Below, piece by piece: positions 23,978 to 32,865 of a DNA stretch of 64,000 nucleotides. Each line of letters starts with the position of its first letter. Position 1 is the stretch's first letter. The translations under genes and the position numbers were made by a program. This DNA is from Amniculibacterium aquaticum (GTDB taxonomy: Bacteria; Bacteroidota; Bacteroidia; Flavobacteriales; Weeksellaceae): assembly GCF_003852705.1 (NCBI RefSeq), contig NZ_REFA01000005.1, positions 53,368-117,367 of the forward strand. Reading direction: 5' to 3'. A model generated the notes under the pieces. The model saw only the letters and a list, made by a program, of their open reading frames with translations, made no database searches and was not told the DNA's origin.

Positions 23978-25546
23978 TTATCTCGCGATGTTTACCGAAC
24001 GAGTCTCACGGATCACGGTAATTTTCACTTGTCCAGGATAAGTCAATTCATTCTGAATTTTTTCTGAAATATCGTAGGACAATTGTGCCGATTGTTCGTC
24101 ATTCACCTTAGCACTTTCCACCATTACTCTCAGCTCTCTACCTGCTTGGATGGCATAGGCACTAGAAACACCATCAAATCCTAAGGCCGTTGCTTCTAGA
24201 TCTTTCAACCTTTGGATGTACGATTCTAAGACCTGTCTTCTGGCACCCGGTCTAGCTCCTGAAATACCATCGGCAACTTGAATAATTGGTGAAAGTAAAG
24301 AGGTCATTTCAATTTCGTCATGGTGTGCACCAATCGCATTGATTACTTCTGGGTTTTCTCCGTATTTTTCTGCCCATTGCATTCCCAAAAGTGCGTGTGG
24401 CAATTCGGATTCTTGCTCCGGAACTTTACCGATATCGTGCAATAGACCTGCTCTTTTAGCTAACTTAACATTCAAACCAAGTTCTGCCGCCATGGTTGCT
24501 GCGATATTTGCTACTTCTCTGGAGTGTTGTAACAAATTTTGTCCGTAAGAAGAACGGTACTTCATTCGGCCAACAATTTTCACCAATTCTGGGTGCAAAC
24601 CGTGGATACCGAGATCAATGATGGTTCTTTTTCCAACCTCAATTATTTCTTCTTCAATTTGTTTTCTGGTTTTTTCTACAACCTCTTCAATTCTCGCCGG
24701 ATGAATTCGACCGTCTGTTACCAATCGGTGAAGTGAAAGTCTTGCGATTTCTCTTCTCACCGGATCAAAGCAAGATAGCAAAATGGCTTCAGGAGTATCA
24801 TCAACGATAATTTCTACACCTGTTGCAGCTTCTAGCGCACGGATGTTTCTACCTTCTCTACCGATAATTCTACCTTTAACCTCATCGGATTCGATGTTGA
24901 AAACAGAAACTGAATTTTCTACAGCTTGCTCTGTTCCAATTCTTTGTATGGTTTGGATGATGATTTTTCTGGCTTCGTTTTTCGCATTCATTTGTGCTTC
25001 TTCCATGATGCTTTGTACATGAGCTTGAGCTCTTGTTTTGGCTTCAGATTTCATGGTTTCTACCAAATCATTTTTAGCTTCCTCTGCGGTGTATCCAGCG
25101 ATTTTCTCCAACATTTCTACTTTTTGAGCATTGGCAATGTCCAATTCATGTTGTTTTTTATCGATGATTTCATTTTTTCTGGAATAATCGGCTATTTGTC
25201 TATCCAGATCTTTTTCCAATTTAGAAGTTTTACTAAGCTCGTCGTTCAGCTTATTTTCTTTGTCTTTGGTTCTTTTTTCAACTTCTTGCATTTTTCTCTC
25301 TCTGGCCTGAATGTCTGAATCGTGTTGAGATTTCAGTTCCAAAAATTTTTCTTTGGCTTGAAGGTGTTTTTCTTTTCTAAGGGCTTCTGCTTGTACAGTT
25401 GCTTTCTCTATGAGATTTTCGGCATTTTTCTTGGCATCATCCAAAATAAATTTTGCTTTGGTATTCAGGGAACTTTTGGAAAAAAGCATTCCAACAACGG
25501 CTCCTAAAATGAGACAAGCAATACCGACGATTACTACGGTTATCAT
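23978..25546 (-). CDS. rny: Ribonuclease Y
   Basis: A membrane-tethered endoribonuclease that starts mRNA decay. The 522-aa protein has an N-terminal transmembrane helix (about residues 3-22), a long charged coiled coil to about 200, a KH domain ([21 protein letters not shown] near 225-245) and an HD phosphohydrolase domain with LLHDIGKV near 370. All are intact. It lies downstream of zapA and the 6S RNA on the same strand, an order common in flavobacteria. Confidence 0.97.
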   Translation of the reverse strand: MITVVIVGIACLILGAVVGMLFSKSSLNTKAKFILDDAKKNAENLIEKATVQAEALRKEKHLQAKEKFLELKSQHDSDIQARERKMQEVEKRTKDKENKLNDELSKTSKLEKDLDRQIADYSRKNEIIDKKQHELDIANAQKVEMLEKIAGYTAEEAKNDLVETMKSEAKTRAQAHVQSIMEEAQMNAKNEARKIIIQTIQRIGTEQAVENSVSVFNIESDEVKGRIIGREGRNIRALEAATGVEIIVDDTPEAILLSCFDPVRREIARLSLHRLVTDGRIHPARIEEVVEKTRKQIEEEIIEVGKRTIIDLGIHGLHPELVKIVGRMKYRSSYGQNLLQHSREVANIAATMAAELGLNVKLAKRAGLLHDIGKVPEQESELPHALLGMQWAEKYGENPEVINAIGAHHDEIEMTSLLSPIIQVADGISGARPGARRQVLESYIQRLKDLEATALGFDGVSSAYAIQAGRELRVMVESAKVNDEQSAQLSYDISEKIQNELTYPGQVKITVIRETRSVNIAR

Positions 25547-25618
25547 ATATTAATTATTGTTTTGTTATAACTATTTCTTCTATACTTTTGGGCATTTATG
25601 CGCCCGATTATTGTTTAC

Positions 25619-25788
25619 AAAAAAAACCTGCAACAATTCAGAGATTTAGAGTAAACTCCTAATCAACACGATTTGGACTGATTTTCACACGCTGTAATCC
25701 GAGTAGATCGGCACGCCATTGTGTAAACATTCATCCGGTAATAGTATAGCGTTGAGTTTACCTTAATGTGTTAGAATTATTGCAGGCA
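25619..25788 (-). ncRNA. ssrS: 6S RNA, flavobacterial type
   Basis: The gap between zapA and rny folds into a long rod. The closing stem is GCCTGCAATAATTC at the 5' end (minus strand, about 25788) and GAATTGTTGCAGG at the 3' end (25627-25639), followed by eight T. Further pairs are visible inside, for example GGTAAACTC with GAGTTTACTC. 6S RNA mimics an open promoter, binds RNA polymerase and reduces transcription in stationary phase. Location next to zapA is shared with E. coli ssrS and with the 6S-Flavo family. The exact ends are estimates. Confidence 0.8.
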
Positions 25789-25802
25789 ATTCTTCGGAGA
25801 TG

Positions 25803-26090
25803 CTATTTCTCCAAATCTTCCAATTGCTGATCCATTTGCATCAGTCGTTCTATGGAAGCTTTTATATTTTTCTCATTGGTTTGTGACATCAATTCGGCAT
25901 TGGTTCCAAACTTTAGGCAACACATGGCGAGTGCATCTTGTTTGTCTCGAATATCGAAATTGGCTTCAAACTCTTTAATCATATTCTCAATTTGTTTTCC
26001 TACTTTCCTAAGAGTTTCTTCTTCGGACGAAGGAACATTTAGCGGATATATTCGTCCAGCAATATTGATGGTTATTCTTCTATTATCCAT
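25803..26090 (-). CDS. zapA: Cell division protein ZapA
   Basis: A 95-aa protein that bundles FtsZ filaments at midcell. The N-terminal segment RRITINIAGRIYPLNVPSSEEETLRKVGKQI is the ZapA globular head, followed by the central AMCCLKFGTNAEL helix and a C-terminal coiled coil ending in DQQLEDLEK. Its ATG overlaps the stop of the coiled-coil gene upstream (TAATG), so both are translated as one unit. The 6S RNA starts just after it. Confidence 0.93.
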   Translation of the reverse strand: MDNRRITINIAGRIYPLNVPSSEEETLRKVGKQIENMIKEFEANFDIRDKQDALAMCCLKFGTNAELMSQTNEKNIKASIERLMQMDQQLEDLEK

Positions 26091-26392
26091 TATAGTCCGC
26101 TATTTTGTAATTGGGCAATGCAGGTATCTACTTCTTTTATCAATCGGTTGATGTGGTTTTTCATCAATCGGTTGTGTTCCGGATTTCCGGAGATGGCTGC
26201 ATGAAGTTTTATTTTTTTCTGTTCTTCTGCCAATACCTGATTTCTCGATCTTTCATCATCATACTTTAGCTTCAACTCTTCGTGTTCTTGGTGGAGTTCT
26301 GCCAAAGATTCTTTCAACTTTAGATATTCTTTTTGCAGGTTCGAAATTTTTTTTTCGAGCGCTAAAAAGTGATTATCCAATTCTTTGAGCAT
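26090..26392 (-). CDS. Small coiled-coil protein co-translated with ZapA
   Basis: The ATG at 26392 gives 100 aa, nearly all a charged coiled coil (LEKKISNLQKEYLKLKESLAELHQEHEEL...), with a C-terminal helix NRLMKNHINRLIKEVDTCIAQL. A TTG start at 26422 would add ten residues but lies inside the -7 promoter box (26420-26427), so it is rejected. The family is not recognised. Overlap with zapA suggests a role with ZapA in division, comparable in shape to ZapB, but no homology can be shown here. Confidence 0.8.
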   Translation of the reverse strand: MLKELDNHFLALEKKISNLQKEYLKLKESLAELHQEHEELKLKYDDERSRNQVLAEEQKKIKLHAAISGNPEHNRLMKNHINRLIKEVDTCIAQLQNSGL

Positions 26393-26419
26393 CTCAGGTG
26401 TTTTTTTTCTAACAATAAA

Positions 26420-26451
26420 CAAAAATAGAAAAAATGACCTAAGAAAACAAA
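26420..26451 (-). promoter_or_regulatory. Promoter of the coiled-coil gene and zapA
   Basis: The minus strand shows TTTG (26448-26451), a 20-nt spacer and TATTTTTG (26420-26427), a textbook Bacteroidota promoter. An inverted pair AATGAC-N16-GTCATT (26433-26460) spans the -33 box and could be an operator or chance. Confidence 0.8.
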
Positions 26452-26485
26452 AAAGTCATTGAGTTTTTTTATTAAATTTTTAACA

Positions 26486-26517
26486 AATAAAAAGAGAAGC
26501 CCTTCTGGACTTCTCAA
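26486..26517 (-). terminator. Rho-independent terminator of the porT operon
   Basis: The minus strand shows the stem GAGAAG/CTTCTC with a 10-nt loop followed by TTTTTA, 19 nt after the porT stop. Confidence 0.8.
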
Positions 26518-26535
26518 ATATCGTTTTGGGTTATT

Positions 26536-27321
26536 TTATTCAAATTTCAAGACGAACATGATCGCTCTGGACTGAATGGTTGAAATGGCTGATGCCCAAT
26601 ACGGTGGTGTTCCCGGATTGTCTGCAACTTTTTCATTATTTAAGAAGAAAGTACCTCTAATCCCTGGTGTCAACTTGAAGCGGTTGAAATAGAATTGGAT
26701 ACCCATTTCTGCAGACCATGCAAAGTTGTGTGTCGTGCTTCTATATACGCCTTGCATATTGTCTTCTGGACTACCGGAGTTGGATTGCAAATTCACAATA
26801 TAGTTAACCCCTGCAGCAGCATACGGTCTGGAGTTGTACCATCTTAATCCGTGATATTCTACCAATACGGGTATGTCCAACAAAGTCGATTTTACAATTC
26901 TTTTTTTATCTTCTTCTTTCAATCCGATTGGTGTAAATGCGGGATTGGTTAAAGTACCAAATTGGTATTGGTCGTTGGATTGCGTTTGGAAAGTCAATTC
27001 TCTTTCAGCAAATTGCAAGCCCGGTTCTAGTCTCAAATCCACATCATCGGAAATTCTCATTTTCCCAATTAATCCGGCACCAAAACTGTAACTAGGTTTA
27101 GAAGATACCAGATTATGATTAACATCCATTCCGTATCTTGGGTGAAGAACGATTTTATAATCGTACATGTTTCCATTGAGGTAGAATCCCCATGAAAATT
27201 TCTGCAGATCAAAACCTTCTAACTTGTCCATTCTATTATTGGTGGAGAACAATTGCGCTTGGGCCAAAAAGGTAGTCCCGAATGCGGCAAGAATTAATGC
27301 TTTGGATAAAATTTTATTCAT
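26536..27321 (-). CDS. porT: PorT, type IX secretion outer-membrane-type beta-barrel protein
   Basis: The 261-aa protein has a signal peptide ending around residue 22 (FLAQAQLF) and a small beta-barrel pattern with repeated aromatic strands and a C-terminal strand ending AIMFVLKFE. PorT (SprT in gliding flavobacteria) is needed for type IX secretion of cell-surface proteins. Location directly after ubiE with a 3-nt gap is a conserved neighbourhood of porT. A type IX-exported protein is encoded at 62.5 kb. The call relies on length, barrel pattern and context more than on a unique motif. Confidence 0.82.
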   Translation of the reverse strand: MNKILSKALILAAFGTTFLAQAQLFSTNNRMDKLEGFDLQKFSWGFYLNGNMYDYKIVLHPRYGMDVNHNLVSSKPSYSFGAGLIGKMRISDDVDLRLEPGLQFAERELTFQTQSNDQYQFGTLTNPAFTPIGLKEEDKKRIVKSTLLDIPVLVEYHGLRWYNSRPYAAAGVNYIVNLQSNSGSPEDNMQGVYRSTTHNFAWSAEMGIQFYFNRFKLTPGIRGTFFLNNEKVADNPGTPPYWASAISTIQSRAIMFVLKFE

Positions 27322-27324
27322 AGT

Positions 27325-28056
27325 TTATTTTGTTGCTTTATAGATGGTGGCTATGCCAAAACTTAGTTTTTTGTATTCTACTTTTTTAAATCCTGTTTCT
27401 AAGAGGATTGCTTTCATTTTTTCGCCATAAGGAAATGCATTTACAGAATCGGGAAGGTAGGTATATGCTCTATTGTCTTTTGAAATAAGCTTTCCGATTG
27501 CGGGTAAAATATTTTTGAAATAGAACATGTAAAACGGCCCTAAAAAACCTTCTACTTTTGAAAATTCTAAAATAAAAACACTCTTCCCTTCCTTTACTAC
27601 TCTTCTCAGTTCTGCAAGTCCTATGGGCAGGTTTTCAAAATTTCGCACACCGAAGGCTACGGTGACTGCATCAAAACGATTGTCAGAAAATGGTAAATTC
27701 TCCGCATCGCCTTTTTGCATAGAAATTTCGCCGTCTAAATTAAGTTTTTTTATTTTAATAACACCAACATTTAACATTTGTTGCGACAAATCCAATCCGA
27801 CCACTTTGGATCGGGTCCCTTTTTGTACAGCAATTGCTAGATCTCCTGTGCCTGTAGCGACATCTAATACCTCTTTGGGCTGGTCTTTTTTAAGCCAATT
27901 CACCAAGGTACTCCTCCACATCACATCGATTTTCATCGATAAAACATGATTGAGCAAATCGTATTTTGGTGCAATATTATCAAACATATCCTCCACCTGG
28001 CTTTTCTTGCTGGCTTCAGAATTATACGGGGTTACTTTATTGATATCTGGTGTCAA
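27325..28056 (-). CDS. ubiE: Demethylmenaquinone methyltransferase (UbiE/MenG)
   Basis: SAM-dependent C-methyltransferase for the last step of menaquinone synthesis. The 243-aa protein has NIAPKYDLLNHVLSMKIDVMWR near 28-50, SAM motif LDVATGTGDLAIAV near 64-77 and ENLPFSDNRFDAVTVAFGVRNF near 118-140. The start is a TTG at 28056; its sequence TTGA overlaps the TGA stop of the upstream gene, a 4-nt coupling that supports the choice. It forms an operon with the membrane protein upstream and porT downstream. Confidence 0.95.
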   Translation of the reverse strand: MTPDINKVTPYNSEASKKSQVEDMFDNIAPKYDLLNHVLSMKIDVMWRSTLVNWLKKDQPKEVLDVATGTGDLAIAVQKGTRSKVVGLDLSQQMLNVGVIKIKKLNLDGEISMQKGDAENLPFSDNRFDAVTVAFGVRNFENLPIGLAELRRVVKEGKSVFILEFSKVEGFLGPFYMFYFKNILPAIGKLISKDNRAYTYLPDSVNAFPYGEKMKAILLETGFKKVEYKKLSFGIATIYKATK

Positions 28057-28622
28057 AACTTGTAATATTCTTTATAATAATTCAAAAAATCTTGTTTTCT
28101 GAAAATCTTGGATCGACTTTCTACTTTCTGTATATTTTTAATGACTTTATCATAATCTTCATCGACATTATAATAAAAATCATCGGTGTACAATTTATTA
28201 AATTTCTTTGGAGCGCCTACAAAATCTTCACCATCAATCTTGGTATTCCCCAATGCCATTATCAGGGAATCCTTATTCAAGTTATATCCATAGTATTGGG
28301 TATTGATATAATAATCCTGATGGGCGATATTGATCAAGCCTCTTTCTTTTTTAACCTGAAAAGTCGAGTCGAAAATTATTTTTTTATGGGCATCAAAAAC
28401 TTGGATATCATTTTTACCTTTACCCAGATCTACAGGTACGGTTTGTCCAGCAGTTATTATTTTTTCTTCACCATTATTTATTTTAAAATAGTAGGTGGAA
28501 GGTGTGGGATTATCGACTACAAAGTAATTTTCTTTTGCCAAAAACATAAAGTACAGTCCAAAAGACAGTATCCCTGCCAATAATGCAATGATAAAGCCTT
28601 TTAGTGCCGGATTGTTTTTCAT
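28053..28622 (-). CDS. Single-span membrane protein of unknown function, in the ubiE-porT operon
   Basis: The 189-aa protein has one N-terminal transmembrane helix (about residues 9-29) and an extracytoplasmic domain rich in Tyr and Asp (GLINIAHQDYYINTQYYGYN, TDDFYYNVDEDYDKV). No family is recognised. The first gene of a three-gene unit, it overlaps ubiE by 4 nt. Its position hints at an envelope role, possibly with PorT, but this is guesswork. Confidence 0.75.
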   Translation of the reverse strand: MKNNPALKGFIIALLAGILSFGLYFMFLAKENYFVVDNPTPSTYYFKINNGEEKIITAGQTVPVDLGKGKNDIQVFDAHKKIIFDSTFQVKKERGLINIAHQDYYINTQYYGYNLNKDSLIMALGNTKIDGEDFVGAPKKFNKLYTDDFYYNVDEDYDKVIKNIQKVESRSKIFRKQDFLNYYKEYYKF

Positions 28623-28686
28623 AGGTAAATACTGAATTTTTGCAAATTTAATAATATTTTTAAATACTTCTTAATTTATTAATTAT

Positions 28687-28694
28687 TAACTTTG
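28687..28694 (+). promoter_or_regulatory. -7 box of the KAS III-like gene
   Basis: TAACTTTG fits TAnnTTTG, 22 nt before the ATG at 28717. No clear TTTG -33 box lies at the usual distance. Confidence 0.5.
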
Positions 28695-28716
28695 TCAGCT
28701 CAATTCAATATTTTAT

Positions 28717-29787
28717 ATGCCTAGTACAATCATAATTGGTTCGGGATGCTATATACCGACAAGAGTTATCGGAAGATCTCATTTCATGGATACAGAATTC
28801 TATACAGAAGACGGTGAAAAAATTGACAAACCCAATGAAGAGATCATCGGTAAATTTGTAGAAATTACTGAAATTGAAAACAGAAGATATGTAGAAGATC
28901 ATCTTTTTAATTCGGACATCGGGTACGAAGCCTCTAAAATGGCGATTGAAAATGCAGGTATCAATCCTGAAGAGATTGATTACATCTTGTACGGTACCAA
29001 TTTTGGGGAAGTAACCCATGCAGGTCACGCAGACTTTATGCCCAATATGGCGGCCAGAGTAAAAAACAAACTCGGCATTAAAAACAGAAAATGCATCACT
29101 TACGACATGGTTTTCGGATGCCCGGGATGGGTAGAAGCCATGATCCTAGCCGATACTTTAATAAAAGCAGGTAAGGCAAAAAATATTTTAGTGGTGGGCG
29201 GTGATACACTAAGCCGCGTTACCGATCCTTACGATAGAAACAAAATGATTTTCTCGGATGGTGCAGGTGCTGTTGTGGTTTCCCAAACGGATCAGGAAAA
29301 TGTAGGCATCATCAATCACAGTACCATTTGCGATAACGATGCCGAGTTGAACTATCTTACCAACGGATGCTCACTGAACAAAGACAACACAAAAGATGCA
29401 CTTTTCATCCGTATGCAAGGTAGAAAAATCTACGAATACGCATTGAAAAATGTACCTCAAGCCATTAAAGATACTATCGATGAAGCCGGACTGAGCATCA
29501 CAGACATCAACAAAGTACTTATACACCAAGCCAATGCTAAAATGGATTATGCCATGATTGATAGGCTACACAGACTTTACGGAATTAGAGAGTACGACCA
29601 CAGCATTTCTCCAATGACCATTCAAGAATTTGGTAACTCATCTGTAGCAACCATCCCTACGATGTATCATTTGATTAGTGAAAACCAATTGGGCGATCAT
29701 AAATTCGACAAAAATGGTGTTATTGTTATGACTTCTGTAGGTGCCGGGATGAACATCAACTGCATCATCTACAAATTCCCTAACTAG
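28717..29787 (+). CDS. Ketoacyl-ACP synthase III-like enzyme, non-canonical
   Basis: A thiolase-fold condensing enzyme of 356 aa with the FabH triad Cys135 (VFGCPGW), His270 (LIHQANAK) and Asn307 (FGNSSVAT). Compared with canonical FabH it has an insertion near 25-45 (DTEFYTEDGEKIDKPNEEI) and a different Cys context. FabH-like homologues outside the fatty acid cluster often prime special acyl chains or link fatty acids with secondary metabolism. The canonical-looking homologue is at 31106-32128, on the other side of a histidine kinase. Substrate unknown. Confidence 0.88.
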   Translation: MPSTIIIGSGCYIPTRVIGRSHFMDTEFYTEDGEKIDKPNEEIIGKFVEITEIENRRYVEDHLFNSDIGYEASKMAIENAGINPEEIDYILYGTNFGEVTHAGHADFMPNMAARVKNKLGIKNRKCITYDMVFGCPGWVEAMILADTLIKAGKAKNILVVGGDTLSRVTDPYDRNKMIFSDGAGAVVVSQTDQENVGIINHSTICDNDAELNYLTNGCSLNKDNTKDALFIRMQGRKIYEYALKNVPQAIKDTIDEAGLSITDINKVLIHQANAKMDYAMIDRLHRLYGIREYDHSISPMTIQEFGNSSVATIPTMYHLISENQLGDHKFDKNGVIVMTSVGAGMNINCIIYKFPN

Positions 29788-29890
29788 TTCTTACGATTAT
29801 CATCAACAGATCAGCCAACGATTGATTTCTAACTAAAGGTTAGAATATTTTTTGAAAATATGGTATTTTTGAATAAAAATTTATAGTATT

Positions 29891-31075
29891 TTGAAATATT
29901 CCAAAATCTTTACAAAAATCAATCGTTGGTTTGTTTTTTTACTTATGACCTTGGTGGTTGCCGGTATTGTCCTGGCCACAACTCTTTTGGTAAACTACCT
30001 TAGAAAAGAAGAAATAAAGCGCATCAACCTTCTTTCCAAATCCATTAAAATACAGAAAGAGCTCACCTCTCCGGATCCTGCCATCCTCGATCTGTTGCCG
30101 GAAATCCTCAACATCAACAGTAACATCCCTGTGATTGTGGCGGACAAAAATAAAAACCCAATTCCCGACGAAGGTTACCACAGAAACATTCCCGAAAATA
30201 TCTGGAACAATCCGGTGAAACTCAAAGAATTGATGCACAAAATGGAAAGCAACAACAAGCCTTTTGAAATTGAATTTCCTGACGGCAACAACCAGTTTGT
30301 GTACTACGACAACTCTGCATTGCTGAACAACCTTAGATACACCCCCTACATTTTGGGTTTCATTATTTTAGGATATTTTTTATTTTCTTTTTGGTTTATG
30401 AGAACCCTAAAAAAAACCGATGAAGGCTTCCTGTGGGCAGGCTTGGCAAAGGAAACCGCTCACCAAATTGGCACACCTCTATCCTCCATGATTGGTTGGA
30501 TTGAAGTTATGAAACTCGACAACCCACAATCCGAAGGGATCAATGAAATTGAAAAAGACATCAATCGGCTGAAAACCATCTCCGAAAGATTTTCGAAAAT
30601 TGGATCTGTCCCTGAACTGAACGATACCAACCTGAGCGATACATTAACACAAAATTTTGAATATCTGAAAAGAAGAATCTCTTCTAAAGTCAACTTCAGA
30701 TTGAACATGAAGAAAGAAATTTTATGGGTCAATCACAACAAAATCTTGATGAGTTGGGTGATCGAAAATCTAGTAAAAAACGCCGTTGATGCCATGAAAG
30801 GAAGTGGCGATTTGGAAATTTCACTTTATGAAAAAAGCAATTCCATCTTTATCGACTTCAAAGATACCGGTTGTGGAATGGCTCAAAATCAAATAAGAAA
30901 TGTTTTTAACCCGGGTTATTCCACAAAAAAAAGAGGTTGGGGCTTGGGACTTAGTCTTGCCAAAAGAGTGATTAATGACTATCACAATGGCGACATCAAA
31001 GTTGCACAATCCGAAATTGGCAAAGGAAGCACATTTAGAATTATTCTAAAAACAAAACAAAAAAAAGAGGTTTAA
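29891..31075 (+). CDS. Membrane sensor histidine kinase without HAMP domain
   Basis: The 394-aa protein starts at a TTG (29891), 19 nt after a TATTTTTG box (29864-29871), since the first ATG falls inside the first transmembrane helix. TM1 is about 13-35, an extracytoplasmic loop of about 110 residues follows and TM2 is about 150-168. H-box: ETAHQIGTPLSS near 195-206 (phospho-acceptor His). N-box: ENLVKNAVDAM near 297; G boxes: FKDTGCGM, WGLGLSLAKRV and GKGSTFRI. No response regulator gene is adjacent, so its partner is elsewhere. A hairpin terminator overlaps its stop codon. Confidence 0.9.
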   Translation: MKYSKIFTKINRWFVFLLMTLVVAGIVLATTLLVNYLRKEEIKRINLLSKSIKIQKELTSPDPAILDLLPEILNINSNIPVIVADKNKNPIPDEGYHRNIPENIWNNPVKLKELMHKMESNNKPFEIEFPDGNNQFVYYDNSALLNNLRYTPYILGFIILGYFLFSFWFMRTLKKTDEGFLWAGLAKETAHQIGTPLSSMIGWIEVMKLDNPQSEGINEIEKDINRLKTISERFSKIGSVPELNDTNLSDTLTQNFEYLKRRISSKVNFRLNMKKEILWVNHNKILMSWVIENLVKNAVDAMKGSGDLEISLYEKSNSIFIDFKDTGCGMAQNQIRNVFNPGYSTKKRGWGLGLSLAKRVINDYHNGDIKVAQSEIGKGSTFRIILKTKQKKEV

Positions 31076-31088
31076 ACCTCTTTTTTTT
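31061..31088. terminator. Bidirectional terminator between the histidine kinase and fabH
   Basis: AAAAAGAGGTTTAAACCTCT continues into eight T; AAGAGGTT pairs with AACCTCTT. The kinase TAA stop (31073-31075) lies within it. It also works for fabH on the minus strand. Confidence 0.9.
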
Positions 31089-31105
31089 TAGGAAAATGAC
31101 TTCAA

Positions 31106-32128
31106 TTAATATTGAAACAATACAGAACCCCAGGTAAATCCACTACCAAAAGCAGAAAGCAATATCAAATCGCCTCGTTTGGCTCGTCCTTGCTCTACGG
31201 CTTCACTGAAAGCAATTGGGATAGAAGCCGCCGTGGTATTTCCGTATTTCTGAATGTTATTGAAAACCTTATCATCCGGCAAACCAAATTTCTGCTGTAT
31301 AAACTGTGCTATTCTCAAATTCGCTTGATGCGGAATAAACAAATCCAAATCGGAAATGGTTTTCCCAGCTTTATCCAAGGCTTCCATCATGGTTTCCGGA
31401 AACCGGGTAACGGCATGTTTGAAAACAAAATTCCCGTTCATAAAGGGATAAACATCCTGTTTCGTTATTGCATGATTTTCAGACCATAACACATCCGACC
31501 AACCCAATTTGGTACCTGGAAATTTAACCGCCAATTCCTCAGCATACTTCCCTTCAGAATGCATATTGACCGCCAACACATCTCCATCATTTTCGCTCTC
31601 CGAAGCCGATAAAATCATAGCACCTGCACCATCTCCGAAAATAACAGAAACCCCTCTACCTTCGTCTGAAAAATCCAAACCAAAAGAATGAATTTCAGCA
31701 CCAACCACCAAGATGTTCTTATAGACACCGGATTTTATAAACGCATTGGCAACCGACATGGCATATACAAAACCCGAACATTGGTTGCGCACATCCAAAG
31801 CACCAATGGTATTGCAACCCAATTGCTCTTGCAACAAAACGCCACAACCTGGAAAAAAATAATCCGGCGAAAGCGTTGCAAATACGATGAAATCTAAATC
31901 TTTAGCAGAAAGTCCTGCCGAACGCAAAGCCATTTGTGATGCTTTCAGCGCATAAGTTGTGGTGGTTTCTTCTGAATGGACTCTTTCTTTTCGGTGTCTC
32001 CTTTCCTTAATGCCTGTTCTTTCGGTGATCCAATCGTCGTTGGTGTTCATTAAATTAGAAAGATCGTCGTTGGTCACCCTATTTTCAGGGACATAATGTC
32101 CCGTTCCTTTTATGATACTTTTAAACAT
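31106..32128 (-). CDS. fabH: 3-oxoacyl-ACP synthase III (FabH family)
   Basis: Condenses a short acyl-CoA with malonyl-ACP to start fatty acid synthesis. The 340-aa protein has the canonical N-terminus KGTGHYVPENRVTNDDL, WITERTGIKERR near 33-45, the active Cys117 in LDVRNQCSGF, the catalytic His in FIPHQANLRI near 255 and Asn in YGNTTAASIPIA near 295. A -7 box TATATTTG lies on the minus strand at 32149-32156, 20 nt before the ATG. Because fatty acid genes are not adjacent, it may be one of several paralogues. Confidence 0.9.
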   Translation of the reverse strand: MFKSIIKGTGHYVPENRVTNDDLSNLMNTNDDWITERTGIKERRHRKERVHSEETTTTYALKASQMALRSAGLSAKDLDFIVFATLSPDYFFPGCGVLLQEQLGCNTIGALDVRNQCSGFVYAMSVANAFIKSGVYKNILVVGAEIHSFGLDFSDEGRGVSVIFGDGAGAMILSASESENDGDVLAVNMHSEGKYAEELAVKFPGTKLGWSDVLWSENHAITKQDVYPFMNGNFVFKHAVTRFPETMMEALDKAGKTISDLDLFIPHQANLRIAQFIQQKFGLPDDKVFNNIQKYGNTTAASIPIAFSEAVEQGRAKRGDLILLSAFGSGFTWGSVLFQY

Positions 32129-32663
32129 CTATTTAAAGTTTTTAAAAGCAAATATACAAAAAACACATTTTTGTTATGCATTGAATGACAACAGATTTAT
32201 AAAAAAAGAACACCTTTCTTTCTGAAAATTTATGAAAATACAAAGTATTGATACAAATCCTAACACATAAATAATCAGCCGCTCAAACCACAACTTATCT
32301 CGTTACAAAACCACAAAGAAGCAAAGTATAAATAGCTATAAGACTGCATGGTTACACACAATGTTCCCTCTGTGTCTATCCCGAAAAATTGGGACAAGTT
32401 GTGGTTTTAATTGAGTTATTCTGATTTTTTGTCATGTATACAATAAATCCCGATAAGCATTCCATACGAAGGACAAGACCCCATTAAGAGGGTGCCGAAA
32501 ACTACATTTTGCTATTAAAATCCAAATAAAAATCGAGTTGTAAATTTTGAAAAAGTTATAAAACTGAATATGGTATCAAATAAATTCATTTTTTTTATTT
32601 GATATTTAAAAATAATTTATACATTTGGCTGAATTAACAAAAAACAAATAAATACCTAAATCA
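32129..32663. other. 535-nt region without a gene, with an inverted repeat
   Basis: No ORF with coding character is seen. It holds the fabH -7 box at the left, a perfect 12-bp inverted repeat (AAACCACAACTT at 32285-32296 and AAGTTGTGGTTT at 32396-32407) enclosing about 99 nt, a small hairpin TCCCGAAAAATTGGGA at 32379-32394, and a promoter at the right for the small gene at 32664. Confidence 0.6.
32598..32627 (+). promoter_or_regulatory. Promoter of the small Lys/Cys-rich gene
   Basis: TTTG (32598-32601), an 18-nt spacer and TACATTTG (32620-32627) match the Bacteroidota consensus in both boxes. The start codon follows 36 nt later. Confidence 0.8.
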
Positions 32664-32861
32664 ATGAAAAAATTATTAGCAATCGCAGCCATTTCCATGT
32701 TCACTTTCGGTTATGCTGCCAACACTTCAGTAACTTGTGACAAAGACAAAAAAGAGTGCAAAGACAAGAAGAATTGTAAAGACAAAGACAAAAAATCTTG
32801 CGACTCCAAAGAGAAAAAATCGTGCTGCTCTTCTAAAGATAAAAAAGAAAAAGCAGCCTAA
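32664..32861 (+). CDS. Small exported Lys/Cys-rich protein
   Basis: A 65-aa preprotein: signal peptide to about residue 19 (AAISMFTFGYAANT) and a mature part of about 46 residues made mostly of Lys, Asp and Cys (CKDKKNCKDKDKKSCDSKEKK is the middle section). Seven Cys include one CC pair. A strong promoter and a strong terminator flank it closely, which implies a stable, abundant single-gene message. Similar repeats occur in metal-binding or disulfide-stabilised small proteins. No family is recognised; the function is unknown. Confidence 0.8.
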   Translation: MKKLLAIAAISMFTFGYAANTSVTCDKDKKECKDKKNCKDKDKKSCDSKEKKSCCSSKDKKEKAA

Positions 32862-32865
32862 TACA

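Noticed and set aside
28050..28583. 177-aa hydrophobic ORF on the plus strand
   Set aside because: It is antisense to the membrane protein gene whose 4-nt overlap with ubiE and signal-anchor support the minus strand. Its hydrophobicity mirrors an AT-rich complement.
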